DNA from: Erythroxylum novogranatense
Lineage: Eukaryota > Streptophyta > Magnoliopsida > Malpighiales > Erythroxylaceae
Direction: 5' to 3'
Assembly: GCA_029891385.1 (NCBI GenBank)
Contig: CM057234.1
Span: 18,958,350-19,022,349, forward strand
DNA: 64,000 bases
Below the pieces are notes generated by a model. That model worked only from the letters and a program-made list of their open reading frames with translations. It was not told the DNA's origin and ran no database searches. Position numbers and translations under genes: made by a program. This document shows, in pieces, positions 34,843-47,238 of the stretch; positions within the stretch are counted from its first letter, which is position 1, and each line of letters opens with the position of its first letter.

Positions 34843-35598
34843 CACCTCATAAAATCACTACAAAGTCGTGAATCTCTTGCCCAGAAAATACACACATAAT
34901 GCACTATAATTGCCCAGTCGTGAGTAACTCTAGATAATAAAAAAACAGCAAAAGGATGGATTTTTCAACAGCATAAAATTATCACTTTAATCTTTTCTAA
35001 CCAACAAAAAGTCACCCACACACCTTTAGCTGTTCATGAAATTCGATCAATGCATAGTCACGCCAAAAATTCTAGTTATACACACAAACTTCACACACAG
35101 TGATTTATGACACCCTCTCTTAAGATAGACTTCAATCCAAGATAGGATTCTTTCTCAACTAGAAGATTATCCATATAGCTTTTGAATCCAAGTTAAACAA
35201 AGATTATTAATTAGCTATGAATTTTCAATTAATAAAAATATATGATAAGCCCAATTTATAAAATTATGCCAAAATAACATAAGTAGATATATACACCATA
35301 TATCTAACAATCTCTAAAATCCTATGGCTTCATTTCAGCCCATTTAAAAAAATTGTGATCTTCTTCACATATCCCACTTAAAAATAGAATTCTATCACAA
35401 CTGAACCATTATCCAAAAATCCAACAAGCCAGTTGTGTCCAATTTAAATTCAATCCAAAAATCCAACAAACCAGTTATGCCCAATTTAAATTCAATCAAT
35501 TTGGATGTGAATTTTGAACTTATCAACATTATCTTAGATGTCCAATTATCAAAACATGTCAAAACCAAATAATAAAATATATATAATATATCTTAAGA
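34843..35598 (-). mobile_element. Copia-B 5' LTR, outer part
   Basis: Homologous to 8871-9592 and completing the LTR begun at 23992. It ends at 35598 with GA in place of CA, next to unrelated sequence, so the outer end is slightly decayed. No target duplication can be checked, because the other end of the element leads into a tandem copy. Confidence 0.82.
35413..35496. repeat. 42-bp tandem duplication within the Copia-B LTR
   Basis: The unit beginning ccaaaaatccaacaagcc occurs twice back to back (35413-35454 and 35455-35496) with three mismatches. The LTR at 8269-9592 has it once, so the duplication is private to this copy. Confidence 0.9.
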
Positions 35599-36106
35599 TT
35601 AATTATATACGAGTCACTTGACAAGTATTAGAAAACTTTAGTTATAAATGAAGAACAATATTTGTCTTTACTCGTCATTGCGTGTTAGTTTAGTACCTTT
35701 TCTGATTCCTAAAGATTAATAAGCAATGCTCAGTGATAGAATGTTATTTATACTAATGCCAAGGAAACAAACAAAATTATGCGTCTTTGATTATTTCGAC
35801 ATATCTTATTCTTCTCAGCGTCATAGTGTTCTCCTTCATACATATTGCTTTTCTAATGGAACTAGTCGAGTAGCTTAATTCAATGGACAACTAATACTCC
35901 AAAAGTATATTGTGAAAGTGTGTCTATATAGTGTCTATATAGAGATTATCTTTACGCTCTGTTTATCCAACATCATGCTTGATTTTCACCTTTAAAGCGA
36001 CATTAGTCTCTCATTTATATATGCCAAGGCTCCTACTTTAAGATTTTTTGTATGTTTTATTTGTTATTAAACTTAAACAAGAAGAAATCTTTCTCATTTA
36101 TGAGTG
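35599..36106. other. AT-rich flank, nothing recognised
   Basis: About 500 bp between the Copia-B LTR end and the LINE poly(A). I see no open frame, LTR end or RNA gene. A short gtgtctatata duplication lies near 35921-35942. Confidence 0.45.
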
Positions 36107-36120
36107 TTTTCTTTTTTTTT
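36107..36120 (-). other. LINE poly(A) tail
   Basis: The plus strand reads ttttcttttttttt, a 3' poly(A) with one interruption on the element strand. It marks the 3' end of the LINE copy. Confidence 0.8.
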
Positions 36121-36217
36121 GAATGAGAGAATAAAATATTAACTCGAGGAATAATGATCCAAGACATAGTCAGGCATGTCGACCCAAACATGAAAGCGAT
36201 TATGGAGAATAGATGGC

Positions 36218-36586
36218 TTAACAAGAGAGTAGGCAGCCCCTATTCCCTAAGCGCCTAACCCAAGAAACAGAGATATTATCCCTAGTACATAAAATATTCT
36301 TACAATCCGAAATTATAAGACCAAAATAAGAAAAATCCAAAGAACTAGAATTCAAAGTATGGACAAGAAACTGACTATCAGTAAAAATAGAACCAGCTTG
36401 CAGCATACCATCACGAGCAAATAACAGGCATTGAAGAAGAGCTAGTGCCTCCACAATCTCAGGACCTCCATTGCCTTCATCATAGCTAGAAATTATCAAA
36501 GAAAAATAGCCTTCTCCATCCTCAAACAAAATGTCAAAACCAAGAAAGGTAGCATTTGCAAAAATCGAGCCATCAATGAATGCCAA
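36218..36586 (-). pseudogene. LINE RNase H domain
   Basis: The frame begins MAFIDGSIFANATFLGFDIL, with an Asp in the FIDGS position of RNase H (usual consensus DGA/DGS). It continues with EIVEALALLQCLLFARDG (Glu of the active site) and FTDSQFLVHTLN (Asp). The C-terminal VSWVRRLGNRG corresponds to the HVPRxxN helix, with the His replaced by Ser-Trp. This is the plant RVT_3-type RNase H found after the zinc-binding region in L1-like LINEs. It would degrade the RNA strand during target-primed reverse transcription. Confidence 0.8.
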
Positions 36587-36721
36587 TCAGCTAGAGGACG
36601 GTGTCATTACTGCTACTGTCTGAAAAATCAACGGTAAATTGGGAGCAGCAATATGAGAAATTTCAATGGGTAGCAGCTCCTCGAAATCCGAATAATAAGA
36701 ATTAGCTTGAGCATGAATTTG

Positions 36722-37342
36722 TTATGGCGTTACCCATTTATCATGCCATAGTTTTTCGTTCCTTGTTGACCATAGCTTTCGTGCTTGAATACCCACTCTA
36801 GTGACGCAATCTCTTCCTGCTATCTCAATAACATGGGCAAAAAGGTCCTGAAAAGATGATAAAGAGGACATTAGAAACAATCCTACTAACCTCCATAACT
36901 CCATAGCCATAGGACATTCCAAGAACACATACTTCAAGGATTCATTTTCATTGCAAAATAAGCATTTCAAGTCTACAACAACCCCTCGTTGTTGCAAATT
37001 ATCTTTAGTTGGTAACACTCCACAACAACACCGCTATAGGAAATCACGAACTTTTAGAGGTACATCAAGAGACCATATTTTCTTCCATACAACCCCATGT
37101 AAACGTTGCCCACTACCACCCAAAACCTCAAGTGCCTTATAATAAACAACTTTAACTAAGTAAATCCCTTTTCTATCACAAGTCCACATGATCTTATCCG
37201 GTTTGGGGCTAATGTTCAGTGGAATACCTAGGATAGCATTCATATCATCAATACTGAAAAAAGAAAGCAACTTCTCAGAGTCCCATCTCCTCTCCCCATT
37301 TATGAATAAGTCACATACCCTCATAGCATCATGAATTGCCAT
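36722..37342 (-). pseudogene. LINE zinc-binding RT tail (zf-RVT)
   Basis: Frame 37342-37034 has PKPDKIMWTCDRKGIYLVK, VVWKKIWSLDVPLKVRDFL. Frame 37018-36722 has LPTKDNLQQRGVV, CLFCNENESLKYVFLECPMA (Cys-x2-Cys ... Cys) and LWRLVGLF. A stop falls where the Trp of the DFLW motif is expected. This is the domain that follows RT in plant LINEs and reverse-transcriptase-like genes. The region is continuous with the RT frames upstream apart from stops and one shift at about 37030. Confidence 0.85.
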
Positions 37343-39249
37343 AGGACCTTCTTCTGGATGGAGGCCAACATCTTTTGGAATCTAGGGATCCCGATAAATA
37401 TAGATACTTTGGCCATCCCCTACCCTCCATCTTACCCCTTAACAACAATTTTGAGCGAACAATACACTTTTCAAACTAGGCTATAGTTGGAACCCAACTG
37501 AGCTGTTAAAAAATCCCCACGAGGGAAATATTTAACTTTGAGAACTTGATATGAAAAAGTGTTAGTGTCGACAATAAGTCTCCACCCTTGTTTCCCCAAA
37601 AGAGCAGTGTTAAAACATCAGAGGTCTCTAAAACCCATACCACCCAATGACTTCTCACAGCACATACGATCCCATGACAACCAATTGATACCTCTGCTAC
37701 CCTCTCGACAACCACCCTACCAAAATTTATTCATCAGAACTTGTATCTCATGAAAAATAGCAGTCGGGATAAGAAAGACATTCACGCAATATGTTGGAAT
37801 AGTATGAATGACAGTCTTGATTAAGATCTCCCTACCCACCCTTGACAAAAAATGATTGTTCCAATTGTTTATACGCTTCTAGAACTTGCTAAGAAAAGAG
37901 AAAATCTGCTGCTTACCCAAAGGTAGGTGCACTCCAAGTAAATCAAAAATGGCCTCCTTAACATCCTATGCAATATATGGGCTAAAAAGAATACCAAACT
38001 TACCATAATTGATGGGCTGACTAGAAGCTTCTTCATAAACTCCTAGATTGCTTTTACTTTGAGTAGCTTTAGAGACAGAGCCATTAAAGAAAAGCAATGA
38101 GTCATCGGCAAAAAATAAATGTGAAATCTTGGGACAACCCAACTTTGCCCGACAACCATGAATCACCCCACGCCTTTCACCATTGCTCAACAAAAGTGAA
38201 AGTCCCTCTGCAATAATAAAAAATAAATAGAGAGAGATAGGATCACTTTTCATCAACCCTCAACTCGAAATAATAGGGCCCACCTCTTTTTCATTAACCG
38301 AAATCAGATAGCTAATGTTAGTTACACACATCCGCATCCATTGAACCCAAACAGTAGAAAACCCCAAAGCTGTCAACATATCAAACAAATATTCCCAACT
38401 AACCCTATCATAGGCTTTTGCAATATCAATCTTTAGTGCACAAGAACTAGAATTTCCCCTAGACTGTTGTTTCAAATCATGTAAAGTCTCAAAAGCCATA
38501 ATAAAATTATCCGTAATTAATCTTCCATAAACAAAAGCATATTGGTTCAAAGAGATAATCTTAGGCAAAATAAGCTTCAAACGAGTGACTAATGCTTTAG
38601 ACAATATCTTGTAAAGCACATTACATAACACAATTGGTCTAAATTCAGTAACATGCAAAGGATTATCACATTTTGGGATTGATATAATAAGAGTATTAGC
38701 CAAAGAACTTGGAAGGGTACCATGTTAAAGCCAATCACGACAAGCATTAGATATGTCACCATATTGAATGCTCTAAAATTTTTGGAAGAAAATAGGGTTC
38801 AAACCATCCAAACCTGATGCTTTATTAGGATCCATCAGAAAGAGGGCAGCTCTGAACTCTTCATCGAAAAATGGTACTGTAAGTGTAACATTAGTCGATT
38901 CATCTACCAAAGGTCTAACTAACAGAATCACATTGCTGCTACATGACTCAACGACATGAAAAAGAGTAGTAAAATAAGTCTGAACCAACCTACAAATAGC
39001 ATTTTCATTCGTTGTAACTACCCCAGTGTCATCTGTTAAGCTGGTGATCCAATTCCTCTTTTTGCGGGCTTTGATACTATTATAGAGGTATTTGGTGTTT
39101 TTGTCATCGTTATGAAACCAAAATGCCTTAGCTTGCTGCTTTAATCTCACTTCCTTCTCCTCTAAGATTGCAGTCCATTGTTCTTTTAAGCGTCGAACCT
39201 CTATTGTATCCAAGTTCTTTTGTTCCACTCCTAACCTTCTTTTAATCAT
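37343..39249 (-). pseudogene. LINE reverse transcriptase
   Basis: Several adjoining frames give the LINE RT in order. Frame 39249-38773 has the KQQAKAFWFHNDDKNTKYLY and LMDPNKASGLDGLNPIFFQK blocks. Frame 38703-38260 has ISIPKCDNPLHVTEFRPIVL, NQYAFVYGRLITDN, LKIDIAKAYDRVSW (catalytic Asp) and LGFSTVWVQWMRMC. Frame 38256-37966 has DPISLYLFFIIAEGLSLL and the FADDSLLF box. A thumb-like region with further stops runs to 37343. The changed DPISLYLF (consensus DPLSPYLF) shows drift. RT would copy LINE RNA directly at the nicked chromosomal site. Confidence 0.92.
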
Positions 39250-39809
39250 TTCTTTTTAAATCCACCTTAAACGATTCCTCTGTTTACCCTATAATTGTAT
39301 TTTATCCATAGCCGAAGTTGTTCGATCTGGAAAATTTAAAGCAACCCCATCAAACCAAGCTCTATCAACCATCTCCTGAAGATCAGGCTCAGATAGCCAA
39401 GAATTGTCAAATCGAAATCGCCGATTAACCCCATCCAAACCTATTTTAGCCGTTTCAATCAATAATGGACAATGGTCTGAAATTGGAGCAATTATGACTG
39501 AACAAATAGCATCCCTAAATAAAGAACTCCACTAGGTATTAGAACAAGCTCTATCAAGCTTCTCCTTAACATAAGATGTAGAGCCTTCACTGTAAGTGTA
39601 TGAGAAACATGAGCCCACATGCATAATATCGGAAAGATGAACATCACATAATGCTTCTTGGAAGCCAGAAATTAAATGAGAAGGTCGAGGAGGACCACCC
39701 AATTTTTCATATGAAGTAGCAATGTCATTAAAATCACCACAACATAACCAAGGAAGCTGACATTTTGCTGGCAAAGCTCTTAATAAGTTCTAAGAGGCCC
39801 GTCTCTTAG
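39250..39809 (-). pseudogene. LINE AP-like endonuclease, 5' part missing
   Basis: Frame 39774-39532 includes LPWLCCGDFNDIATSYEK (the GDFN motif of endonuclease/exonuclease/phosphatase enzymes), then LSDIMHVGSCFSYTYS and KEKLDRACSNT. After a stop at 39532 the same region continues with APISDHCPLLIE (the SDH motif, catalytic His, about 39470-39500) and NRRFRFDNSWLSEPDL. The first catalytic segments (Asn and Glu motifs) lie upstream and are cut off. A stop replaces Trp in the RRASxN segment near 39792. Confidence 0.88.
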
Positions 39810-40438
39810 TGTTGGGTCCGAAACCCAACTATTTAAACCTAACACGATCACAACCGAAAACGAAACAGAAACGAAAGGAAATCGAATGAACGGAACGAAA
39901 ATCACAAAGCGGAAGCAAAATCATAAGCGAAGAATGGTATTTACAACACGAAAGCAAATCCAATCTTAATGCAAAAGAATTGGAAGCAAATCAAAACGAA
40001 ACAAACATCGGATCAAATCGAATTGAAACCAATTTCCGACATTCGTGAACAAATATTTTAGGAAAAGCATCCGAACACAATTATCGAAGAAAAACGTTTG
40101 CGTTGGAAACCTTAAGACTATCAGTCTAGACTAATCCAAATTCGTGTACATTTTTTTCTTCTTTCTTTCCTTCTTTCTTTCATTTTCATTCCATATCTTA
40201 CAAGGTGACTTCAATATCCAATTGAGGTCATTTGCACCCAAACTCAATTTATTTGCTTCTTCGCATATAATCATATCTCATCTATTTAAACTCTCACTTT
40301 TCATTTCCATAAAATCGTACACATTCCAAATTAAATGCCATCAATTCTCAAACGATTAGTACTTTAAATAATTCAGACCAACCATCACAATCATATACCC
40401 AATTGCATACACAAAATCCATAACTCATTTACATCATG
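39810..40438. mobile_element. Probable LTR fragment interrupting the LINE
   Basis: It begins TGTTGGGTCCGAAACCCAAC exactly where the LINE endonuclease frame stops, so it has an LTR-like TG start with a short internal inverted repeat (GTTGGGT/ACCCAAC). The remaining 600 bp contain no coding sequence; a TTTC-rich pyrimidine tract lies at about 40148-40190. It is cut by LARD-A at 40439. Family and orientation are unknown. The flank 39805-39809 (cttag) may be one half of a target duplication. Confidence 0.45.
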
Positions 40439-41287
40439 TGTAACACCCCACTCCCGTAAGACCCGAACCCGATATCGTTGGTGATATCCGAGTCCGTGTC
40501 CCACGAGAGTAGCGTACTACATCAGTCGATTTAAACTTTAGTATCCTTTTTTTTTCTTTTTTGTAGCCATTAACTCCACGTTCACACGGCAAACACAGTA
40601 AGTAAATAAAATCCGTGTTTAATATACACCAGTTTCAGTTATTACAGTCATCCAGAATAAGTACAATCACCAATGCAATAAAACATTAATACCATAAGGG
40701 CTCAAGAAAATACAATGCCTTGATAGGCAAAGTGATGCGGAATACATTTTACTAAGACACTAATGCGCATACCTAACCGATCCCGACCTCTACCTTTACT
40801 CGACTACTGAGACATACTCCGTGTCAACCGGTATTCTTCAGACCTGAAAAATAGATGCAAATTTTGGGTGAGTTTTGCGAACTCGGTGAGAAACCATCAT
40901 CGATGGTTCACTCAAATCATGCATTACGCCCATGGCGTCTGATGCCCGTAAATCATCAATTACCAATAAATGGCCAATAACAATGTCCAAGAATGAAAAC
41001 CATTCACGATAATTCATACCATTATGAAAGCAAGATATGTCACGTAAGCTATTCATTTGTGCAAATGCAATGCATATGTGACTCTTTCCGCTTATTCAAG
41101 ATTGTGCCCAAGTGCTCGATCGGTGTTCGGTGGGGACGCGTCGAGATTTCTCCCCTCGGGCTCGTGGCGGCCAAGATAAAGATGAGAGCTCAAGCTCTTA
41201 TCAGTAAAAATAGCAACTTGGGGCACGTCCATTATCTGATCATGCAATTATGCATGCAGTGCAGTATTTAGTAACTATGCAGTATTT

Positions 41288-41399
41288 GGCTATAAAGCCT
41301 AGTGTATCAGTAAATCCACAATATGGCTATAAAGCCCGGTGTATCACCAATCCACAATATGGCTATAAAAGCGTTGTTCAAGATGGTAGCTATAAAGCC
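41288..41399. repeat. GGCTATAAAGCC hairpin array in LARD-A
   Basis: Four copies of GGCTATAAAGCC or close variants lie at 41288, 41325, 41361 (degenerate) and about 41388, some 30-37 bp apart. Each can fold as GGCT/AGCC with a 4-base loop. LARD-B has the same motif, reversed, in three copies. Confidence 0.85.
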
Positions 41400-41997
41400 C
41401 AAAGATATTGGTATCGGTGTCATTCAAGACAATAAAACCATTAAACATGCAATCATCCACTTTTATACATGCCAGAAATCATACAATTCATCTTTGCACG
41501 TAATTCACGTTGAGCATGTAAACAACCAGAAATTTGAGAAACCAACTAGGTTACTCACCTATTGCTTCCGAGCTAATGCCGAAAGCCTACGTGACGTCGG
41601 TCAATCGACGCCCAATTGGACCTCTATATGAATCGAGAAAAGTACGAGTCACTAAATATGAAATTTGTGCTCATGTTGATGAGATATGCATGTTCATGGC
41701 AATCCGGTCCTAATTCAATATTTTCCCATACTAAAAATTCTATCAAAATTAGAAATCCATAGCGCCGACGGCGCAATTCGGACCTCTATAGGTCCCCAAT
41801 TAAATAAAACAGTGTTTACAAGTTCATCAATAGGGCTACGTCAAATTCCGCCTAAAATTCCGCTTTCAGAAAATGAAATTAAATATTCAACGAATCCGAT
41901 GCCTCTGGAATCAGGTCAATCGGACGTCGGACGGGAAAGAAATTGACAAAAGAACAAACGGACCATTTAATACAAAAAAAAAAATCAAAACAAGATC

Positions 41998-42150
41998 GTC
42001 TGATGCGCTTTGCCTCATGCGGGGCGAGACGTCGCCCTCGCGAGGCTGATTTACCTCGTTTCGTCGCGAGGGCGAGGCGTCTCCCTCGCGACCGTCCCGT
42101 TAATCTCGCCCTCGCGAGGCAAGATGTCGCCCTCGCGAGACGCGAGTTTC
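41998..42150. repeat. GC-rich palindromic island in the LARD-A LTR
   Basis: About 150 bp of cgccctcgcgagg-type repeats with many CG dinucleotides, in an otherwise AT-rich LTR. Short palindromes such as CCTCGCGAGG recur. The islands at 49776-49945 and 57363-57533 occupy the matching place in LARD-B. Confidence 0.8.
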
Positions 42151-44647
42151 CCCTACTTCTGCCTTGCCCTTTTTTCCAAATTTCAATCCCAATTTCCAAC
42201 TACTCTAATTCTTAGCACACAAATCAGAAAAATACCCACTATACCTCATTGGAAAGCTTATGAAAAGCTCTACAATTCTCAAGAAGACCATAAAAATCAA
42301 TTCCAACCCTAATGGTGTCAAATATCCCATCAAACCTTCTGCCTACTCCAATCCCATTAAAACAGAACAGTACATTTCAAATTTAATAACTCTCATTCTG
42401 TTCAGTCAAAAATTGCACAATAACTATGTTCATCAAGATCACAATGTTATATCTAACTTTCATGAACAACTAAAAATCCAATTCCATTGTTAACTTGGTC
42501 AAATAATTCAATCAATGATGCTGTCCCTGAAATCATCCAATATGAGCAGTAATATTTCAACAAGCATAACTCTCTGTACACAAGTCAGTAAAATCAGAAC
42601 TTTATATCCCTGTAAAGATAACATCTCAAACTTCAATTTTCATGAAGCACTCATCATCCAATTCGATCTTTAACAATTTCAAAACTGTTATGGAAACTAC
42701 TGTTATGATCAGCCATTCATAACCTAATGTAGGGTTCACTTTTGTAAAATCATAACTCCCAATTCTCACTTCTAAAAATTACACACCATATATCAATTTC
42801 AAGAAAATCTCTTCCTCTACAACTTTTCAGAAGCTCACTCACACCAATTCAGTCCACATAAAATGTTAAAATTGCCTCCAATCCGAAAGCTCACAAATTC
42901 ACACTTAAGCTAGGTTTCATCCAAAATGCTCAAAACCAGTCAATAGTAATCAGTTCATATCTCTCAATATACAACTCTAAAAATAGCAAGATCAGTAGCA
43001 ATGGAAAGATAATTCAATATGCTACAACTTTCATGAAGACCATTCTCCCTAATTCCATCTCAATTAATTCAGAAAAATCAACAAAGTTCATATGTTGTGG
43101 TTTCGGTTACTGTTCACAAGCAATGGAACAGTAACTTTCCATTCAAAAATTCACCCTTCTATCATTGAAATTCAACAACACCTATTTCACACTAACTTGA
43201 AGCCAACATCCCAAAGTTTAATTGGGCATAAACCTTGCCTCATTTGCATATCTACACAATGAGTTATGATTAAAACAGTATACTAGGTCAAAACTCAATT
43301 TCCAGTTTTACTTCACCAATTCACTTCCTATCATACCAATTCAATTCCTCCTACCATAGGCATCTCATTTTAACACAAAATCAGTCCCTATACCATGCCT
43401 ACATTCACTAGGAATGACTACCTCAATTTGGCAGCACCCTACACAATCATTTCCATGCAAGAAATAACATCAATATTCAATCCAAAACAAGCTAAAAACC
43501 AATTTCAACCTTAAGCATTCATTATCCTAACACACCATACATTTATTCCCACCAATTTACAACATAATTCTCATCAAATTTATGCATCGATAAGCTTAAT
43601 AATAACACCAAAATCCCCATTAAATGCTTCTAACTACCATGGCAATTAACTAAGACATCATTAACACTTTATTGAAAGCTTAACTAAAACACTTACCTAT
43701 TAGCCTTTTTCCCAACCTTCTCTTCTTCTCTTCAATTCTTTCCTATGCTTTCAAACTAACTCTACCAAGACCAAGCATGCATCTCCTCAGCATCTAACTT
43801 TGATGGAATAAGTGATAAGAGGTATCTTGAATTTGTGGAGAAAGATTAAAAAAAAAAAGGGAGCAAAAATTCGATGGATATGTAAGGAGAAGTGTATGCT
43901 TCGGATGAGTTATTCCAAAGGCTATTAATTTCATCTTTTCTTGCTTTGAAGCAAGCAAAACCGATAAGATGAAGAGAGAGCATTAAATGAGGCTTTTGGT
44001 GGCAATTTTTCATTAGGCCACATGTGGAAAGAAAAGTCAAAATATTGATTTTCTAATTCAGATAAAAATTTACCCCAATCAACTCCAATGACCCTACTTT
44101 CAGTTCCAAAATAATATACCCAATAATATAGTGCCATTGGGTAGCAACTTTTGCTACCGAAAATCGATCGGTTCGCCAATTGATGATTTTATCCGGTCCG
44201 GGAATTTCCCCGAATTATTTTTCTGAGAATTAATGAAATTCCCCAAAATTATAAAACATGTAACAGTGCACTCCAAATAATTTTTCAATCACGAAAATCA
44301 CCTTTTCTACTCCAAAACAAGTTTAGGCCAGTTACCGGCAACTTTGCCGGTCCGGGAATTTTCTCCGGAAAATTTCAGAAAAATTCCTATAAATCCCAAA
44401 AAAATGTAAAACGCTTAATAGCGCACTCAGAACAATTTTTCAAATCTCATAACCACGTTAATCACAATAAAATACCGTTAGGCCCAATTACCGGGAATGT
44501 CATGAATGCATATACCGTGATTCCATATACACAATTGATACCGTGTATCAGTCCTATTATGCATGAACAGTAATGATTATTCCTTATCAATCCCATCCTA
44601 TGCCAATTTTACTATTTTACCCTTCCAGGAGGGGGTGGGATGTTACA

Positions 44648-47238
44648 ATTCTCCCCTCCTTATAAGAATTTCGTCCTCGAAATTCTCAGTCAATGGTTCA
44701 CTATGACAGTAATCACTTGATTCTACATATCTCATACACTTTGCCACTTAATGATTCACTTTTGGAGTGATCACAGTAACCACTCTCAGTCCGTGGTTCA
44801 GTTACTATGGCTAACTCATTATCACTTAGTACAGTAAACGGATTTGACAATACCATTAGTTAGCGATCTCATTTTCTTAGCTATCTCACTTGCCATTTCT
44901 AGAATAGTCACTTCCTTTGGTTCCGATATATATAACTCAGTTCAGTATTTTCGAATCTATTCATTGATCACATTTTATTCCTCTAATACCTTTTTCCCCA
45001 ATGTTATATAGTTCAACTTATGTTCTAATGAGTACGTTTTCATTTCTTTGGTCCCTCCCTTAATCACGTCAGGGACGATTTACATTCCTTTGGTACCAAT
45101 ACAGTGACATTAATTCCAATTCACTATCAGTAACAATGTACCTAATGCAGTCATTTATTATACGCCATTCACTTTATATTCAAATTCGATTCTCGAAAAA
45201 CACTTTCACTGTTCTATAGTGTTCACACACTTTAGCGGATATCGATTTACTCATCTCGCTTGTCCGATCCGATTCCACTTTAGCTAACCATGCGTTTTCT
45301 CACCACTTTCCTTTTCTCACACATTTTAGTCTTAAATCCATTATGGTCTTTAACTCCCAAGAGAATCTGCATGCGGTAATCAGTATATATTCTCCCGTGA
45401 ATCAAAACTCTATAACACGACCATAATCAAACCTTTTTCCTATTGGACATTCAACCTATAAACACTTGAGCCGAGAATCACTTCATTCTATACCTACAAT
45501 TACTCAATTTCACTTTTCAAATATGCTTACTAGTAACTTTGACAGTTCACTTCCTTGTTCTAATACCTTTTTATCGGGTACACTTACTTCTCCTTCGACT
45601 TTTGTTCACTATAGTTTTCCAATTCCATTTGTATATTCAAACTCATCATAAAAACTTCCACTTTTACTTTCTGCACTCTTAACCTTTCTTATCACTATTT
45701 TTACAACTTCAATTTTCCAGAAACTCCTCACAATAACCCATAATCTGCTTGACAATCATTAACAATCCCAATATCTGTAATTAATCTGTTCATTGCAGCA
45801 TTATCGTATTTATACCCGTCTCTTCCCTCAAATTAACACAGTGTATGATTATAGGAATCTACAGTCTCCAAGGCTTTCAATAATGAGAATGGAACTAATA
45901 CCATTTATCACAGTCAGTTCAATTTATTTCATACTTGTTCAACATATTGTCGCAGTTCAATACTCACTACCCACTCTTCCCATGTATGTATATCATCAGT
46001 ATCAGATTCCTCAATTAATCCTATCGTTCTTTTTACTTTCCACTGTTCCACAATTTCAAACACATTCTATCTCTACTCACCACTACTACCATTTGCTTAC
46101 TTTGCATAAATCCCTACTAGGGTCTTATTGACTTTACCGTACATCTTTTACCCTTTTCATTGAGTCCACAATCAGTGTATCTGCAATTTCTTTATGAAGG
46201 TGTCACTACATCACCTCATTGTCAGTTTCCCTTTTTGAACCTCTTGTCTCTATTCAGTTACTCCTTTTCTTCATTTTCTCTTCTCAATTATTTTCATATC
46301 ATTTATATCAACATATGTTAATACCTTGTCATCCATATTTAAACCTCCAAAATTTCCATTTTATTTTAGTCTCTCAATTCTCAGTTCGGAACTCTTTTAT
46401 TTTTCGTTTCAAATCTAGATTCCTCAACAGTTTTACATCATAACTGGAGATCGATTCACTTCACATTGCAATTAGATTACCTCCAATTAGAATTTCACTT
46501 ATGTTGGATACTTTACATTTCTGTACATACAATGCAGATAATCTCAGCAGTATGAGCTATGACCCAATTTCACTTTTAATTTTGTCCACAAAAGTCTCAT
46601 CAACCAATGATTATTCCTAATTGTGTTTCAATCCTTCTTCACTATATCGCATAATCTCAATCAAGACACTCTTATGTCTTCATTTAATGAATCGTAACAT
46701 TCCTTTCGCGAAGGTTCCTTGTGATGATCACTTAAACACTTTCTTTACCACTTATTCAAGAATCTATATCGTAATCACTTTTCGTTCCTCTCATATGTAC
46801 ACTCGGTCCACCTTTGTCTTACTTTAACCTCTTAAGAACTTCACATTTATAATCACTCTAAACATTTACCGCTCATTTCTCTATGATTTCCATATATCAT
46901 CACATACATTTCATGAGTCACAATCAACATTACCGTCAATAGATATCCCTAACAAGAATTCAACTTAAATGCAATAGCTCTTTTCATATACCACTATTGT
47001 GGTTTCATTCTTTTCAAGATCTTTATTTCATTCTCACCATATCATTAAACCGTATGTCTCATTCCCCTATCATTACGATGACTTGACCTTGTAAGGTCAT
47101 AACAATTTGGCTTCTCATCTTATGATCTTTATTCCTATTTTTTTAATTACATTTTTCTGCTACTTATCTTCTATTTTCCTCAAATAGTTTATGATCGGGT
47201 GTTCACAGTCCCCAATACCCGACAAAATCGTTGATACC
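44648..47238 (-). mobile_element. LARD-A internal region, partial
   Basis: The element strand has aggaggggagaat directly before the LTR and the inverted repeat GAATTTCGAGGACGAAATTC just upstream. It then continues with about 2.5 kb homologous to the LARD-B internal region (54828 back to about 52334), but diverged. No gag or pol frame is present. It stops at ttgatacc, 47238, where LARD-B begins. The remainder and the other LTR lie outside the window. Confidence 0.87.

Larger units (their letters stand above)
36107..39809 (-). mobile_element. LINE (L1-type) with C-terminal RNase H, interrupted
   Basis: The minus strand carries, from 39809 leftward, the later part of an AP endonuclease, RT, a Cys-rich zinc-binding region and an RNase H. 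It ends in a poly(A) tract (36107-36120). This order is typical of plant L1-type LINEs. The 5' part (start of the endonuclease and any ORF1) is not visible because a probable LTR begins at 39810. Stops and shifts throughout show it is dead. Confidence 0.9.
40844..43696 (-). other. Predicted intron inside the LARD-A LTR
   Basis: On the element strand TAATAG/GTAAGTGT at 43696 pairs with ATCTATTTTTCAG/GTC ending at 40844, a span of 2853 nt. The conserved inverted repeat AACCATCATCGATGGTT (40892-40908) lies just upstream of the acceptor. Positions correspond to the LARD-B predictions although the donor regions are diverged. Confidence 0.45.
40439..44647 (-). mobile_element. LARD-A LTR (inverted copy)
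   Basis: 4209 bp. The element strand runs from TGTAACATCCCACCCCCTCC at 44647 to GGGTGTTACA at 40439, with a polypurine tract just outside 44647. It is related to the LARD-B LTRs along most of its length but clearly diverged. In particular the stretch around 43700-44050, which should hold the core promoter and leader, differs strongly. It holds a hairpin array at 41288-41399, a GC-rich island near 41998-42150, and a predicted intron (43696 to 40844). The 5 bases before 40439 (tcatg) would be half of a target duplication. Confidence 0.88.
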
